A stretch of 64,000 bases of DNA, from contig NZ_CP109444.1 of the NCBI RefSeq assembly GCF_036227225.1, positions 4,197,501-4,261,500 on the forward strand, given 5' to 3'. The DNA is from Streptomyces sp. NBC_01478 (GTDB lineage: Bacteria > Actinomycetota > Actinomycetes > Streptomycetales > Streptomycetaceae). Position 1 is the stretch's first letter. Every line of letters starts with the position of its first letter. Under the pieces are notes generated by a model. It did not search any database, was not told the origin of the DNA, and saw nothing but the letters and a program-made list of their open reading frames with translations. Shown one piece after another: positions 63,487-64,000 of this stretch. The position numbers were made by a program, and so were the translations under genes.

Positions 63487-64000
63487 ATGAACCACAACAC
63501 CCCGCTCTCCCCCCGCCCCCTCAGCCACCTCTCCGAGGTGCACCGCCGGGTTCTGACGACGGCTCAGCTCCGGACGCACGGTGTCCCGGCGGCCGAGGTG
63601 AACGAGCAGTGCCGCCCCGGCGGCCCCTGGCAGCAGATCCTCCCCGGTGTCGTGCTGCTGCACTCCGGCCCGCCGACCGGCGAGGAGCGGCTGCACGCGG
63701 TGCTGATGTACGCGGCGCGGGAGCGGACGGCGGGGGTCCCGGTCCAGCCCGGCGCGGAGGGGCCGCACCGGCCGACGTACACGGAGACGATGGTCACGGG
63801 CCTGGCCGCCCTGACCCTGCACGGCTTCACCGCGGCCGGGCCGCTCCCCTCCCTCGACCACATCGACGTCCTGGTCCCCCGGATGCGCCGGCTCCGCTCC
63901 ACGGGCTGCGCCCGCGTCGTCCGTACGTCGGCGCTGCCCACCCCGCAGCAGGTGAAGGGCGTACCGGTGGCCCCGGTGCCGCGGGCCCTCGCGGACGCGG
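63487..64000 (+). CDS. AbiEi-like protein, 3' end outside window
   Basis: From ATG 63487 a frame of 171 codons stays open to the window edge with strong Streptomyces codon bias. The N-terminus (LSEVHRRVLTTAQLRTHGVPAAEVNEQC followed by WQQILPGVVLLHSGPP) resembles the winged-helix domain of AbiEi-type proteins, the antitoxin or regulator part of type IV toxin-antitoxin systems. Later parts (LDHIDVLVPRMRRLRSTGCARVV) match the same broad family. Many streptomycete members occur without a toxin partner. There is no obvious ribosome binding site before the ATG, so the start is less certain. Confidence 0.75.
   Translation, partial: MNHNTPLSPRPLSHLSEVHRRVLTTAQLRTHGVPAAEVNEQCRPGGPWQQILPGVVLLHSGPPTGEERLHAVLMYAARERTAGVPVQPGAEGPHRPTYTETMVTGLAALTLHGFTAAGPLPSLDHIDVLVPRMRRLRSTGCARVVRTSALPTPQQVKGVPVAPVPRALADA

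Overview
The window looks like chromosomal core DNA of a Streptomyces (or a very close actinomycete). It has very high GC with G/C in third codon positions and many GTG starts. It carries the Streptomyces gene neighbourhood rpmA-rplU-rne, mre-pbp2-rodA, ndk-folC-valS, clpX-clpP2-clpP1-tig and pepN, and a mycothiol-dependent nitroreductase. I count about 56 protein genes, two leader peptides, two tRNAs and one clear pseudogene. I see no insertion sequence, prophage, CRISPR array or large biosynthetic cluster.

1-7.1 kb (minus strand): the end of rpmA, then rplU, a very long RNase E/G, a TIGR03936 protein and a repeat-rich membrane protein. 7.1-14.3 kb is an accessory islet: two acetyltransferases, a TetR regulator divergent from an isochorismatase-like hydrolase, a short-chain dehydrogenase divergent from an MmyB-type regulator, a glycosyltransferase, a secreted collagen-like protein and a DUF899 protein. 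Both divergent pairs have strong palindromes between them.

14.3-29.8 kb (minus strand): the radical SAM partner TIGR03960, a CYTH/CHAD protein, the cell-wall elongation and spore-wall cluster rodA-pbp2-mreD-mreC-mreB, then ndk, a DUF4233 protein, folC and valS. 29.9-36.2 kb: a Pro/Gly-rich membrane protein, then clpX, clpP2, clpP1 and trigger factor (a protein quality-control block with a ClgR-like site), followed by tRNA-Pro and tRNA-Gly.

36.2-47.3 kb is mixed housekeeping and accessory genes: an acyltransferase, an HD-domain hydrolase, a SpoIIE-type phosphatase, an Eis-type acetyltransferase, an Nei-type glycosylase, rpiB, an amino-acid permease, a membrane Ser/Thr kinase, an LPXTG surface protein and bioY.

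47.5-54.4 kb is a sulfur-scavenging locus. It contains a leaderless leader peptide, a ROK regulator, a second short leader peptide that ends in Cys-Cys-stop, a sulfonate-type ABC transporter (binding protein, permease, ATPase), an array of about 39-bp hairpin repeats, a flavin-dependent monooxygenase and a TauD-type dioxygenase. The likely design is organosulfonate import followed by desulfonation, with translation of cysteine codons acting as a sensor. Immediately downstream is a decayed iron superoxide dismutase gene (sodF) that has lost two internal blocks and its 3' end but keeps its Nur-like operator and ribosome binding site.

54.8-59.5 kb: a small sugar/polyol catabolic locus with a histidine phosphatase, two FGGY kinases and a 2-hydroxyacid dehydrogenase. 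59.6-64 kb: a zinc-ribbon protein, the mycothiol-dependent nitroreductase, aminopeptidase N with a textbook terminator, and the start of an AbiEi-like protein that runs off the window.
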